From contig JAECYW010000015.1 of NCBI GenBank assembly GCA_023014335.1, positions 434,001-498,000 on the forward strand: a DNA stretch of 64,000 bases. Reading direction: 5' to 3'. Both the position numbers and the translations under genes were made by a program. The notes under the pieces were generated by a model. It had not been told where the DNA came from and made no database searches. It saw only the letters and a program-made list of their open reading frames with translations. Each line of letters starts with the position of its first letter. The stretch's first letter is position 1. The DNA is from Galerina marginata (Eukaryota > Basidiomycota > Agaricomycetes > Agaricales > Galerinaceae). Of the stretch, positions 48,628 through 58,184 are shown piece after piece.

Positions 48628-49839
48628 TCACCTAATTGACGGGCCTACATACTCCTCCTCAGAATTTACATCCTGCTCTATGTCCTTAAACCTGGCCAAG
48701 TTTTTAAGTTTGGGAGTGGGATTCGTCCATTCTCTCAACTTGTTTAGCATCTTTGTAGGATCTCTGTACAGTTCGCGAGGCACATCAACCCCGAGAAATG
48801 GTATACGACTTGCTTTCGCAAGTCGCTCCCAGAATCTTCGGAGGTGGTTTAATGGTATGTCGGTGCCTCGGATCATCTAGGTGATGGTCAAGTAATGAAG
48901 GGGAACTCGAACGGATACTGACGCACTTCTGAATGCATAAGTCCATTAAAGTATGCTGTTATGGTCAGGGCGACTTTAGTCCACAGTTTTTTGTTAATTC
49001 CTTCGCCCAAGAAAATGTCAAATAAGTTCCCAATATCGTGTCGTTTCAATGCCAGTTGTAGTTCAGCACTGGCACTGGGAGGAGAGTGGTCGCAGCTCCA
49101 AAACAGAACAGAGTAATAGTTATCACACCGATGGTTGCAGATGGCATACATGGTGCCGCAATTACAATTTGTCCTGAGTGCCGATGATTAGAGTTAACAC
49201 GTGGGACCAGGAGGCGCAGAGAAAAAATCACCTCTCTATGTCTGTGATCCTTTGGTCCAAAATTTTGATGCAGCTGGTCGCAATGTATGTGTACACCCTT
49301 GGAAGCTCTATGCAATACTCTCCTGACCTGACCGGATCGAGAAGAAAGTCCGAAAAGGATGTATGGAGGAAACGAGGGAAGGTGTGTGATGGGTGCCAAC
49401 CCCGCTGCTCGATGGATATAATAGACTGGAGATCGATTAGCTTCAATTTACTGTCTCCTGGTTGCAGAAATAATATCGTCTCCAAAAACTCCATGGACGA
49501 GGTCAAGTCAAGCTTATCCAAAGTGTCTGCCGTACAAGCTAAGATGACGCCAAGCAATCCCAGCAGGAGTTCTCGAGCTACCCTTACTCGGGACAAAATT
49601 TGTCGATACAATTCATCCAACTCAGCAAAAGGCGAATCAGAGGAAGGCAGCCGATCCAAAATGACCTTCAATCGCTCCTGTGGTCGCTCGTAGGTAATTC
49701 CGATGTATTTCATAACCGTCTGAGCGAAGATGAAGTTTCCAGAGGACTTGGAAACAAGGGCCAAAATCTGGGCTTCACTTGGCCACGAGCTTTCAATATT
49801 TGATTTAAGAGGGTGAGTTGTCTTGATTTCGTCGAATTT

Positions 49840-49998
49840 TGTTGGCGGGTGCAGTGAGACGAGACACGGGAGATGATGAACGAGTGTGATAGATCAATAA
49901 TACACGACGAGTACAGGATACGTATGTAGACTGGACGAGGCGTGGGAACGTGTACATGACTAGGTGGAGGAAGGGCAGATAGGGCTATTAGTCCAACA
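49840..49998 (-). repeat. LTR (3' LTR in element orientation)
   Basis: TG...CA-bounded 159-bp repeat, identical to the copy at 52220-52378. Its outer side abuts target duplication AATTT and its inner side the polypurine tract. Confidence 0.95.
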
Positions 49999-50236
49999 CA
50001 CCCCCACAACTGACGGAACTTGTCAAAGGACATGGTGAACAGAGAGAAATGAAGAAGAAAAGAGGCGTGAAGAGTAAACACCCCCACAAAAAGGTAATAA
50101 ACATGGAAATAAAGTTGTTAGAAGGATTAAGGAAAATTAAAAATATGCTTGGGAGCGAATAGAAAATAAATAGGAGAGGGAGTATAAAAAAGAAGTAAGA
50201 AAAAGAAAGTACACCCCCATAAAAGGTGGTTTGAAA

Positions 50237-51256
50237 TTAGGATGGAAGTGGCGGAATGTAGAGCCATGGGTTGTAAAGAATTGGAGATGATCGAGGCAAA
50301 TGTGTAACAGAGAGGGTTGAATAAAGTGAAGTGTCTACAAAGATTGAATTTAGGGTTGAAAGTGAAGAGGAGCGAGGTTTAAGTAAATTGTGATGTGGAG
50401 GATCTTGTGGAGTAATAATCGGAGAAGTAGACGTAGAAATAAGGGGGATAGAAATTGAAAATTGTGACGGGGTTGATGATTGGGAAGTAGCCGAAGAAAA
50501 GGAAGACTTGTCGGAATTATTATAAGTATTAACGGGTGGGTTAAAAATGTTTAATTTGGAAAAAGGAGATGAAAGCGGAGCATGTGGGCTGGAAATTGGG
50601 GTGGGATGTGTATTGGTATGGGTGGAGGGGGGTAAAGAAAGAGCAACAAAAGCAACGGGGGGTGGAGCAACAAAGAGGGAAATTGCATTCTGGGATGGGA
50701 TGGGAGGTGGTGATGTGCTGGGAGCAACACACGTAAAATTGAGCATAAGATACCCTTGAGTGCGGTGCTTTGAGAGCAAAAAATATTTCGGGAGTTTCGG
50801 TTGGAGGACACGGCTCTTGTGGGCAACGAGAAGGCGTGGTGAACGAGGAGCAAGCATGACCTGCGATCCTTTGGAAAGCGAACGGAGACATGCAAAGAAA
50901 TTATTTGAGGAGTCAGGGACATGCCAGCAGCCGTCGAGGGTAAAGTTGATGAGAGAGCCCTGGGCGGTAATCTGAACAGTAACGGTTCCGGTACCTTCAA
51001 CCACGATGATATTGCCATGAGGTGTTGTGTGGGTTTTACGACCAGGAATGTAAGTTTGGAACATGTTACGGTCCGAAAAGATGTGAAATGGTAACAAGGA
51101 GTCGACGACCATGTAAGAAGGGGTAGTTGGTGATTTTGGGGGCCGAGCCTTAGTCGAGGGGGCAAGGGAGCGAGCAGGAGGCTTTCTAGCAGGAGCTGGA
51201 CCGGGTTTCAAACTCGGCAGAGGTTTGCGTGAGGTTGAGGGATTTTTAGGAGGCAT
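50237..51256 (-). CDS. Retroelement ORF: protease/pre-integrase-like remnant
   Basis: 339 aa from ATG at 51256. A basic, Pro-rich N-terminus (KKP/ARKPP-type, about 1-45) is followed by a segment (about 48-190) with the layout of the copia retropepsin and GAG-pre-integrase region: YMVVDSLLPFHIFSDRNMF, a GTGTVTVQI-like strand, CWHVPDSSNNFFACLRSL, PRSPRLLVAHKSRVLQP and LPKYFLLSKH. The catalytic DSG(A/T) triplet reads DSL here, so protease activity is unlikely. The last 130 residues are a Pro/Ser/Thr-rich tail unlike integrase. The ORF is open while other domains are gone. It may be translated or simply be young decay. Confidence 0.7.
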   Translation of the reverse strand: MPPKNPSTSRKPLPSLKPGPAPARKPPARSLAPSTKARPPKSPTTPSYMVVDSLLPFHIFSDRNMFQTYIPGRKTHTTPHGNIIVVEGTGTVTVQITAQGSLINFTLDGCWHVPDSSNNFFACLRSLSKGSQVMLAPRSPRLLVAHKSRVLQPKLPKYFLLSKHRTQGYLMLNFTCVAPSTSPPPIPSQNAISLFVAPPPVAFVALSLPPSTHTNTHPTPISSPHAPLSSPFSKLNIFNPPVNTYNNSDKSSFSSATSQSSTPSQFSISIPLISTSTSPIITPQDPPHHNLLKPRSSSLSTLNSIFVDTSLYSTLSVTHLPRSSPILYNPWLYIPPLPS

Positions 51257-51820
51257 ATTAAAAAGAATGAAAAAGGGCAGAAAAAAGCTACTTGAAACGG
51301 AAAAAGAAATTACACGAAAAAATTTATATATCTGAGTGACCAATAAAAAAAAACTGAAGTGAGGCAGCAAACGTCAAACAAGCTAGCAAAATATTAGGGA
51401 TCTACGGAGAGCTGAGATGGACTTTTGGGATGAGTGGAGTTGAGAATACAGTAGAAAATAAACTATTAATTGAGACGGAAGCGAGCTGAGCAGCGAGAGT
51501 TATGCGAAAGCAGCAGAAAAATGTAGTGCAAGAGTACAAGATTGCAAGATAGCGAAGAAAAGAAATGTTGAATTTGACGAATAATGTTAAAAGGCGCGAC
51601 AGAGAGTAAGCGCGAGATTTCAAGGTGGCGAATTGATGCCGAAGGGGCCGTAAGATTACTGATGCGAGTGGAAAAGATTGGCGCAGAAATACGCAGTGAC
51701 AGAGATACGGTATAAAAACCGCAAGGTCAACAAGGCGCGGGACAAAGCCAGGCGCAATAAAAATGACAATAAGCTCGACTGCGAAGAGCAGGAGTGATAA
51801 AACGATGATGATGGTGACGG

Positions 51821-52110
51821 AAATAGGGCAGGAAAGCCGCAGAGTCAGAAGTGGGTCCAAAAGGAGCCGGGCTGCGTAAAGCAGAAAGGATTTGAAAGCC
51901 GAAAATAGGCGCGTCGACGGAGGTACAGCAAGGAGGGCTGCAGGGTCGGAAAGATGATGGTGGTGACAGAAAATACGGCAGGAAAGCCGCAGAGTCAGAA
52001 GTGGGTCCAAAGGGAGCCGGGCTGCGTAAAGCAGAGAAGATTAAAATGCCGAATGTAGGCGCGTCGACGGAGGTACAGCAAAAGGGCTGCAGGGTCGGAA
52101 AGATGGTTAT
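51821..52110 (-). repeat. 150-bp tandem duplication in the element leader
   Basis: The word GGAAAGCCGCAGAGTCAGAAG occurs at about 51831 and 51981, 150 bp apart. The units share AGTGGGTCCAAA, GCCGGGCTGCGTAAAGCAG, GGCGCGTCGACGGAGGTACA and GGCTGCAGGGTCGGAAAGA, with several substitutions and small indels between them. They lie between the 5' LTR and the ORF, where packaging or leader functions would sit. Confidence 0.85.
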
Positions 52111-52219
52111 GCCGATAAGATCAGATAAGCGGAAAAGCGGATTTGGTTGATCCTGGGTGCAAAAAGTGCGGTACGCGTGAAAAATCGTCTATAGAGCGAA
52201 GACTACGGGGCCCATAACC

Positions 52220-52378
52220 TGTTGGCGGGTGCAGTGAGACGAGACACGGGAGATGATGAACGAGTGTGATAGATCAATAATACACGACGAGTACAGGATA
52301 CGTATGTAGACTGGACGAGGCGTGGGAACGTGTACATGACTAGGTGGAGGAAGGGCAGATAGGGCTATTAGTCCAACA
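52220..52378 (-). repeat. LTR (5' LTR in element orientation)
   Basis: Identical to 49840-49998 over all 159 bp. Its outer side abuts AATTT (52379-52383). Confidence 0.95.
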
Positions 52379-53536
52379 AATTTCGTCTTCATGAAAAGCA
52401 GAATGTCGTCGTGTGCTTTCAGATCTCTCTTCAAGTCCATCGAATTGGAAATCATCTTCACCGAAATCTGATCAAAAGCGCTTTCGATGTCGTGTTCGGG
52501 ACGGCTGAGAATGAGAAATTTGAGTCTTCCTACAAGTCGTGGAGCGGCATTGCCAATAGTCGTTACGATACGGCGCTGGGCGTCTCGATTGTTACATTCG
52601 TCTAAGCCGTCAATGATTATCACTCGTTCGGAGGGAAAGTAAACCGACAGAGATGGCCGGACAATAAGATCCTCGATTTGACTTTCAATGGATTGTTGGA
52701 AAAGGAAAGGCTTTTCGTCCGCGGCTGCAGCAATGTGAGGCCGCAGCTCCGGTATGGCGAATGCGAGCTGATATGCTATCGTCGAAATTAGGAATCTTTC
52801 ATGGTTTCTTCCATCCGCCGTCCTAAAGAAAAAGAAACTTGCGCCGAGTAGTCCCCCTGTTATCAAGATCTCTGCAAGGGAGCGTGCGATCGCCGACTTT
52901 CCGACTCCAGCCGGCCCAAAAATCCACACAATTAAGGAAGGATTATCCGCTCTTTGCGCCCAGTTCAGCAGATTCTGGAGGATCGCTGTGCGGGTCTTTG
53001 GATAGCATCGTGGTGGGTCGATGGGATCGTTGGTATCGTGAGTCGCGTTTGGTGCAATATGACCCTTGAAGGCTTCCTTGATAACTTTACGGGTTTAAGT
53101 TCTAATGGAAAAGCTGGCAAGTAAGACGGCTTACTTCTAAGAGCGTCATCAGGCACCCTGGGGTTATTTACATTGTTGAAAACTCCGCCTGTAACCAGCA
53201 TCGGCGCATTCACGACAAACATTGATGCCTGTTCCGCCTGTGACGAGAGCGCCATGGCCTCGGAGAAAGAGTTTGAAATCTGGGCTCGATGGGAGGGTTA
53301 GTACATAGGAATCTACCTCTTAACTATTGGAAAGGATCAGTCGTGTGAATTGCGGTGTGCACACTTGTGCATGCACAGCCTATGCTTTGCCACAGCCTCA
53401 GACTTGTCACGACCATAACTTCTCAGCTTTACGTGGCAAGATTCGTTTGAACTGAGGAGAGCTAAAATGTTTAAGGCCATGTCTTTGAACGCCCCAGCGA
53501 TGCCAAATATCCTGAAGAATTGGCAAATAAATGGAG

Positions 53537-54399
53537 TACTGTATCGTTTTGACCCCATGTTCATGTAACGCGTAACGCGACAGTGTGAACTGAACTAATA
53601 CTATCATGTGCAACGGGATTCAAACGGTCAGGGAGATTCAAAACCGTGTCTACAGCTTGCACAACACTGTGTATCTGCCAATTTTTTTGCATATTCTAAA
53701 TACCCTCTATCTCAGCTCCACGAATATGCCAAAATTTTAAGGAAAAGTTGACTTGAGCCTGCTGTGGACGGGGTTCTCTCGAGACTACTCACATCAAAAA
53801 GTAATAAATTTGTGTCTCAAACTCGAACAACTTTGATTTAGAGCACGAAATTTTGGAGATGCATTTTTCATATAGCTTAACACCTATGTACAAAAATTTG
53901 GGATGTAAAAGTGAGTGTAGCACATAAGGTAGACGAAAAGGTCGAAAAAGCGTTACGAAATCGTGACACTTCAAAGGATTTCTCCGCTTTCGGCTCGCTG
54001 GAAGATTCCGTGACTTCATGTTACTTTTTTTTGAATCTCTCTGACCGCCTTCATTTTGAGCTCAATTCGGCACCAAATGTCTCAAAATTTGGCATTTGAA
54101 ATCCTTAAGATAAAGCAAAGGTCGTTGCAAAATTTGGTAAAGATTGAAGAAAAACTCGCTGTGGAATTTGAGATTCAAAATCGCTTGTCGGAGTTTTTGA
54201 ATCTCCTTGGGCTTGATAGTATGTAAATTGTAACGAGGCCGAAATAGCCTCCAAAATGTCGAAAAAAGCGCCGAGAGCGGCTCCGATGGACCCTCAATTT
54301 CCTAATTTGGCCTATTTTTGGCGTAATGAACATGTTGCAAAATGAACTAAGTGTGTAACGCGTAACATGGTCTGAACATGGGGTCGAAACGATACAGTA
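53537..54399. mobile_element. Terminal-inverted-repeat element, non-coding
   Basis: The first 27 bp (starting TACTGTATCGTTTTGACC) recur inverted at the right end (54373-54399) with one mismatch. Both ends begin with TA, which could be a TA target duplication as in Tc1/mariner-type MITEs. Inside each end is a GTAACGCGTAAC-type palindromic word. There is no coding frame of note, so it is a non-autonomous element of 863 bp. It sits between the two NACHT genes. Confidence 0.65.
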
Positions 54400-54698
54400 G
54401 TGACATGCAAAGCAAGAGGAATATACTAATCTGCAAACCAGTCAAATTCAAATACTACATCAGACGCACTCCAAGATGCCTTTTCACTCAAAAACCAATG
54501 ATAAAGCGGGGATACAACGAGGTAGAGCGCCTTGGGATTTAGCTCCAGGTCCGTTGGCATTGAGGTTGTCTTATCGGGTATAGAAGTTAGAAGTTTAGGA
54601 AACACTACAATGCACTTGGAAATGAACCAACAGTGATGCCCTCCTGGAAACTGAGAAGCCCTTTGAGGCTTTTGTAAATACTGGTTATTTTACTAGGC

Positions 54699-57591
54699 TC
54701 AATCTATAATTGGGAAATGTAAAGTGAATATATGTCTTCGCAATCGTGAAAGCAGATCAAAGATAAAACCCACCGGCAGGTACTTCTGGACCTCGAACAG
54801 CTTTTCCAGATTTTTGCAAGTTCTTACCATCTTGTTTTCGGACTCGTATTGTAACACCGGGTCTAAGAGGAGGAGAGGTTGGCGTCTCAGGATCGAGACT
54901 AGGTCCTTCGGGATCGACGACACGGATTTGAGGCGATAATAAAACTTGTCCTCTCCTTCTGGTTCATCTGCAAGGTCATTGGGTCGAGCCACTTCATCCC
55001 ACATTTGCTTCAGTAAGAGAAATACAGAAGCCGAGAGCATCGGTAAGGAATGTTGTGAAAGTCTTTCCGCTGCACCCGAGCTGTTAACCATCAAAGTATA
55101 AAACCCGTCAATACGCGTAAAGAACATAGCTAAACAGACCTCGGAGAGGAAACAGACGATAAACATCTCATCGTCGCAAGGATGAGCCTTTCATTATTGA
55201 CATGGTAACAGCCAGATTGTTCGGGGTTTCGAAGGAACTCGAGGAAATACTTTAAAGGCATGGAAGGCACGTTATAGGTCGACCGGACTGAACGGAGTCC
55301 AGAGATTAAACCTGGCCAGAACGCACTGGAAAGGGTTTCCCTGTGTGATATCACTTTATATGATTGCAAGCGGTTAAGGTCGGCTGAAAAGTAGGAAGGA
55401 AAGAACAACGCACAAGCCTGGATTTCCATGTTCCTGGTGCTCCGGCTGACGTTCAGAGAGGACTGCGGGTCAACGAGCAACTTGATTGCATCACATATGT
55501 CGTTGGCAATGTCTGGGTCTATATCGGCCTCCAGGCAAGAAAACAAGGCAATTGCATCGGAAATTATGTGATACTTTGCGCATTTAGCAAGGTCGGCCTT
55601 TAGAACAGTATGTAATATCAAAATGTGGTGCTTAAATATTGAATTTTCGTCCTTAAATGCCTATCTCAATCATGAATAAAAGGTCACTTCAGATAAGAAT
55701 TGGATACAAATCGTACCAATGAAGTCTGAAGCACGTCGAAAAATCTTTCGATAATAACCAACGTAGGGACCCACTTCGAATCCTCGATACCTGAATCGTC
55801 GTCCGGGCTAAACAAATACATGCTGTCATGGTCGAGCATGGCTGTCCGAAGATCTTGACTAGGTGTAGCATTCTCGCAGCTCCAAAACAGAGAGAGGTAA
55901 TGTGTTATTTCAGAGTCCAAATTATGTCGACAGGAGAGACTATCGTCGCATTCACACCTAGTGCGTTGGTAAAGAAAAGTGGTTAAATCATAAAATATCC
56001 GAATCCAAAAAGAATCGAACCAACCTGGTCGCGACGAAATCCTTCTTCGCCAAACGAGTTAGGGAACCCAGGGAGATGTCATTAAATCCTTGGCCAATCG
56101 TGATAGCAAACTCTCCAGAACGCAATGGGTCCAAAAGGAAATCAGGAAATGAAGTATGCAGGAAGTTGACGGTAGGGAATCGGAAGCCGTGAAATGAAGT
56201 GCGCCCATCAAAGCCAATAAGTGACCGTAGGTCGACTAATTTCGTTTCAATGTCCCCAGGTTTCAGGAATAGTACCCTCTCAATGAATTCTGTCGAGGAA
56301 AAGTATCCCAACCATTCATCCTCAGGCTGCGGAGGTCTATATGAGGCTATACCTGTATCCACCTTCGTCACGGATGCCAAAAGAACACATAGTAATCTCG
56401 AAAGTTCGGTATGGTCGAGTCGGACACGCGAAAGAATATGACGGTAAAGATTGTCCAGTTCAGCGAATGGGCGGTCAAAGCATAAGTTGGGGGAAAAGCC
56501 GAGGATAACGTCCAATCGTTCTTGTGGCCTGCCGTAGGTAGTTTCGATGTACTTCATAACTGTTTGTGGATAAATAAAATTACCGGATGACTTCCGAACA
56601 AGTTCTTCGATTGCGTCGTCTCCCGGCCAGGAAGGGTCTATTTTGGAGTTGAGAGGGTGCGTTGCCTTTATTTCGTCAAACCGATCTTGGAGAAAGAACC
56701 GTATATCGTCATATGCGCTAAGGTCTTTCTTCAAGTCAATGAAGGTAGACATCGAGAGCAAGTTTGGGAGTCGAAATACGCTTTCGATATGGTGTTCTGG
56801 ACGGCTCAGGAGAAAGAACTTGAAGACAGTCGAGAGCCGAGAAGCAGCTTTCTGGATAATGTCCAGCACCAGTCGTTGCGCGTCGCGATCACGGCATTCG
56901 TCGAGGCCGTCAATAATAATGGCTCGTATCGCTTGTGGAGGGTTGGTGCTAGAAAATAAAGAAACAGGGTTGATGATGAGCTTTTCCAATTGAGATTCGA
57001 GGGAAAGTTGGAAAATAAGTGGGTTCTCTTCCACAGCCGCTGCCAGGTAAGGCTGAAGTTCCGGAACCATAAACGCGAGTTGGTAAGCGATGGTAGTTAT
57101 CAGGAACTTCTCATTGTTTCGTTTGTCGGCTGTACCAAAGAAAAAGAAACTGGCCGCTAGCAGTCCCTCTTGTCCTAGGAGGTGTGCTAAAGAACGCGCG
57201 ATCGCTGTCTTTCCGGCGCCAGCAGGTCCAAAAAGCCATACAACAAGGGCGGTATTGTCAGGATTTATTAGCCAGTCCCTTAGCTTTTGCAGAATTGCTT
57301 CACGTGTTTTGGGATGGCACCTCGGTGGATCAACGACATCATTAGTGTCATGAGTCGCGTTAGGTGCAATGTGTTCTTTGAATGCCTCCTGGATGACTGG
57401 CACTGAATTTCAGCCATCCACTTCAACAAAAGAAATCGAAGGAGCTCACCTTTGGAGTAATTAGTGACAGGGTAGATTGTAGTCATGTTATTGAAGGTCC
57501 CTCCTGTGATCATGATTGGAGCATTGAAAGCCTGGAACATGGGCGCATCAGTAGGGGCAAATTCTCTATGGATGCGTTGATTGGAGGCCAT
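54699..57591 (-). CDS. NACHT-domain NTPase, intact paralogue
   Basis: Five exons: 57450-57591, 56025-57402, 55708-55957, 55140-55660 and 54699-55080. They give 890 aa with exact phase closure. The N-terminal 45 residues end in a GGTFNNM stretch typical of agaricomycete NACHT proteins (ITGGxFNN). The NACHT core has Walker A GPAGAGKT (106-113), Walker B IIIDGLDEC (about 209-217) and the FKFFLLSRPEHHIESVF sensor region. A winged-helix-like part follows (FLHTSFPDFLLDP). Exon 3 opens with a cysteine cluster (RCECDD...CRHN). The C-terminal 300 residues are helical and unrecognised, with no WD40, ankyrin or TPR signature. STAND NTPases act as switchable receptors. The ligand and effector here cannot be inferred. 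Confidence 0.88.
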
Positions 57592-58118
57592 ATTGCCAAT
57601 GAAATGGCAAGAATCGACTCGTAGGAAAACTTGTGTAGAGCCCGAGAATATGAGAGAGCGATAGGAAGCTCCGAAATCACAAATTTTAATAGAGTACCTC
57701 TACCCAAGAAATATTTAGGCAGCAGAACCTGCATTCATTGACCTAGATGGTATCGCGCTGGTGATCATGAGCGAGGATAGAAGATAAAGCCGCAAAGGAC
57801 ACCGTTGACTGAAGGCAGGCATTCAGCGGCCCTGGGAAATAATTCCATAAGCAAGTTATGTATGGCGGAGACTTGTTCAAGACTCAACTTGAGCAAAACC
57901 TGAGCCACCTCCACTACAATCCTACTCACTAAGAGATTGCGGCATCTCGTTGTAATTAGACTCTCGTGCGAAGTTGGTATTCCTATAATAACGACCACCG
58001 TATCTGTAGGACGAACTGGACAATGCACCATATGGCGTCTGCACCACATCGTGACAGTGAGAACTCTAACCACTAATTTGATCTTCAAATGCGGGACCTA
58101 TGGGAACTATCCATTTCA

Positions 58119-58124
58119 TATATA
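58119..58124 (+). promoter_or_regulatory. TATA box of the carboxypeptidase gene
   Basis: TATATA (in CATATATAGG) lies 61 nt before the ATG at 58185, the expected spacing for a short leader. Confidence 0.5.
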
Positions 58125-58184
58125 GGTCAACGTTGATTCAAGATTCATGAAGTTACGAGAGGAGTATCCTTGTTCCGAACGGTC

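Larger units (their letters stand above)
49840..52378 (-). mobile_element. Non-autonomous LTR retroelement, copia-derived
   Basis: Two direct repeats of 159 bp (49840-49998 and 52220-52378) are identical base for base, start TGTTGG and end CCAACA. The element is flanked by the 5-bp target duplication AATTT (49835-49839 and 52379-52383). On the minus strand the segment next to the 3' LTR is a polypurine tract (GTTGTGGGGGTG, 49999-50010). The sequence after the 5' LTR, GGTTATGGGCCCCG, is the candidate primer binding site. The only sizeable ORF (50237-51256) is a remnant of a copia-type polyprotein. There is no reverse transcriptase, RNase H or integrase, so it must have moved with enzymes from another element. 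Identical LTRs mean very recent insertion. Confidence 0.92.
48628..53255 (-). pseudogene. NACHT-NTPase gene split by an LTR retroelement
   Basis: Exon 1 is 53135-53255 (MALSSQAEQASMFVVNAP...). Exon 2 starts at 53084 with the NACHT domain: Walker A FGPAGVGKS, Walker B VIIIDGLDEC, then LKFLILSRPEHDIESAF. The frame is cut after LLFMKTKF, where the retroelement 49840-52378 sits. On the far side the same domain continues in frame (DEIKTTHP..., SSGNFIFAQTVMKYI, FLHTSFSDFLLDP). A cysteine cluster exon follows (TNCNCGT...CNHRC) and then the last exon (48628-48876). Apart from the insertion both halves are open and spliceable. The family is like the adjacent intact paralogue at 54699-57591: STAND-type NTPases used by fungi in non-self recognition and cell-death signalling. 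The insertion should abolish the full-length product. Confidence 0.85.

Noticed and set aside
53135..53255. First exon of the interrupted NACHT gene as an independent small gene
   Set aside because: It aligns with exon 1 of the intact paralogue (TGGxFNN stretch) and splices in phase into the NACHT exon.
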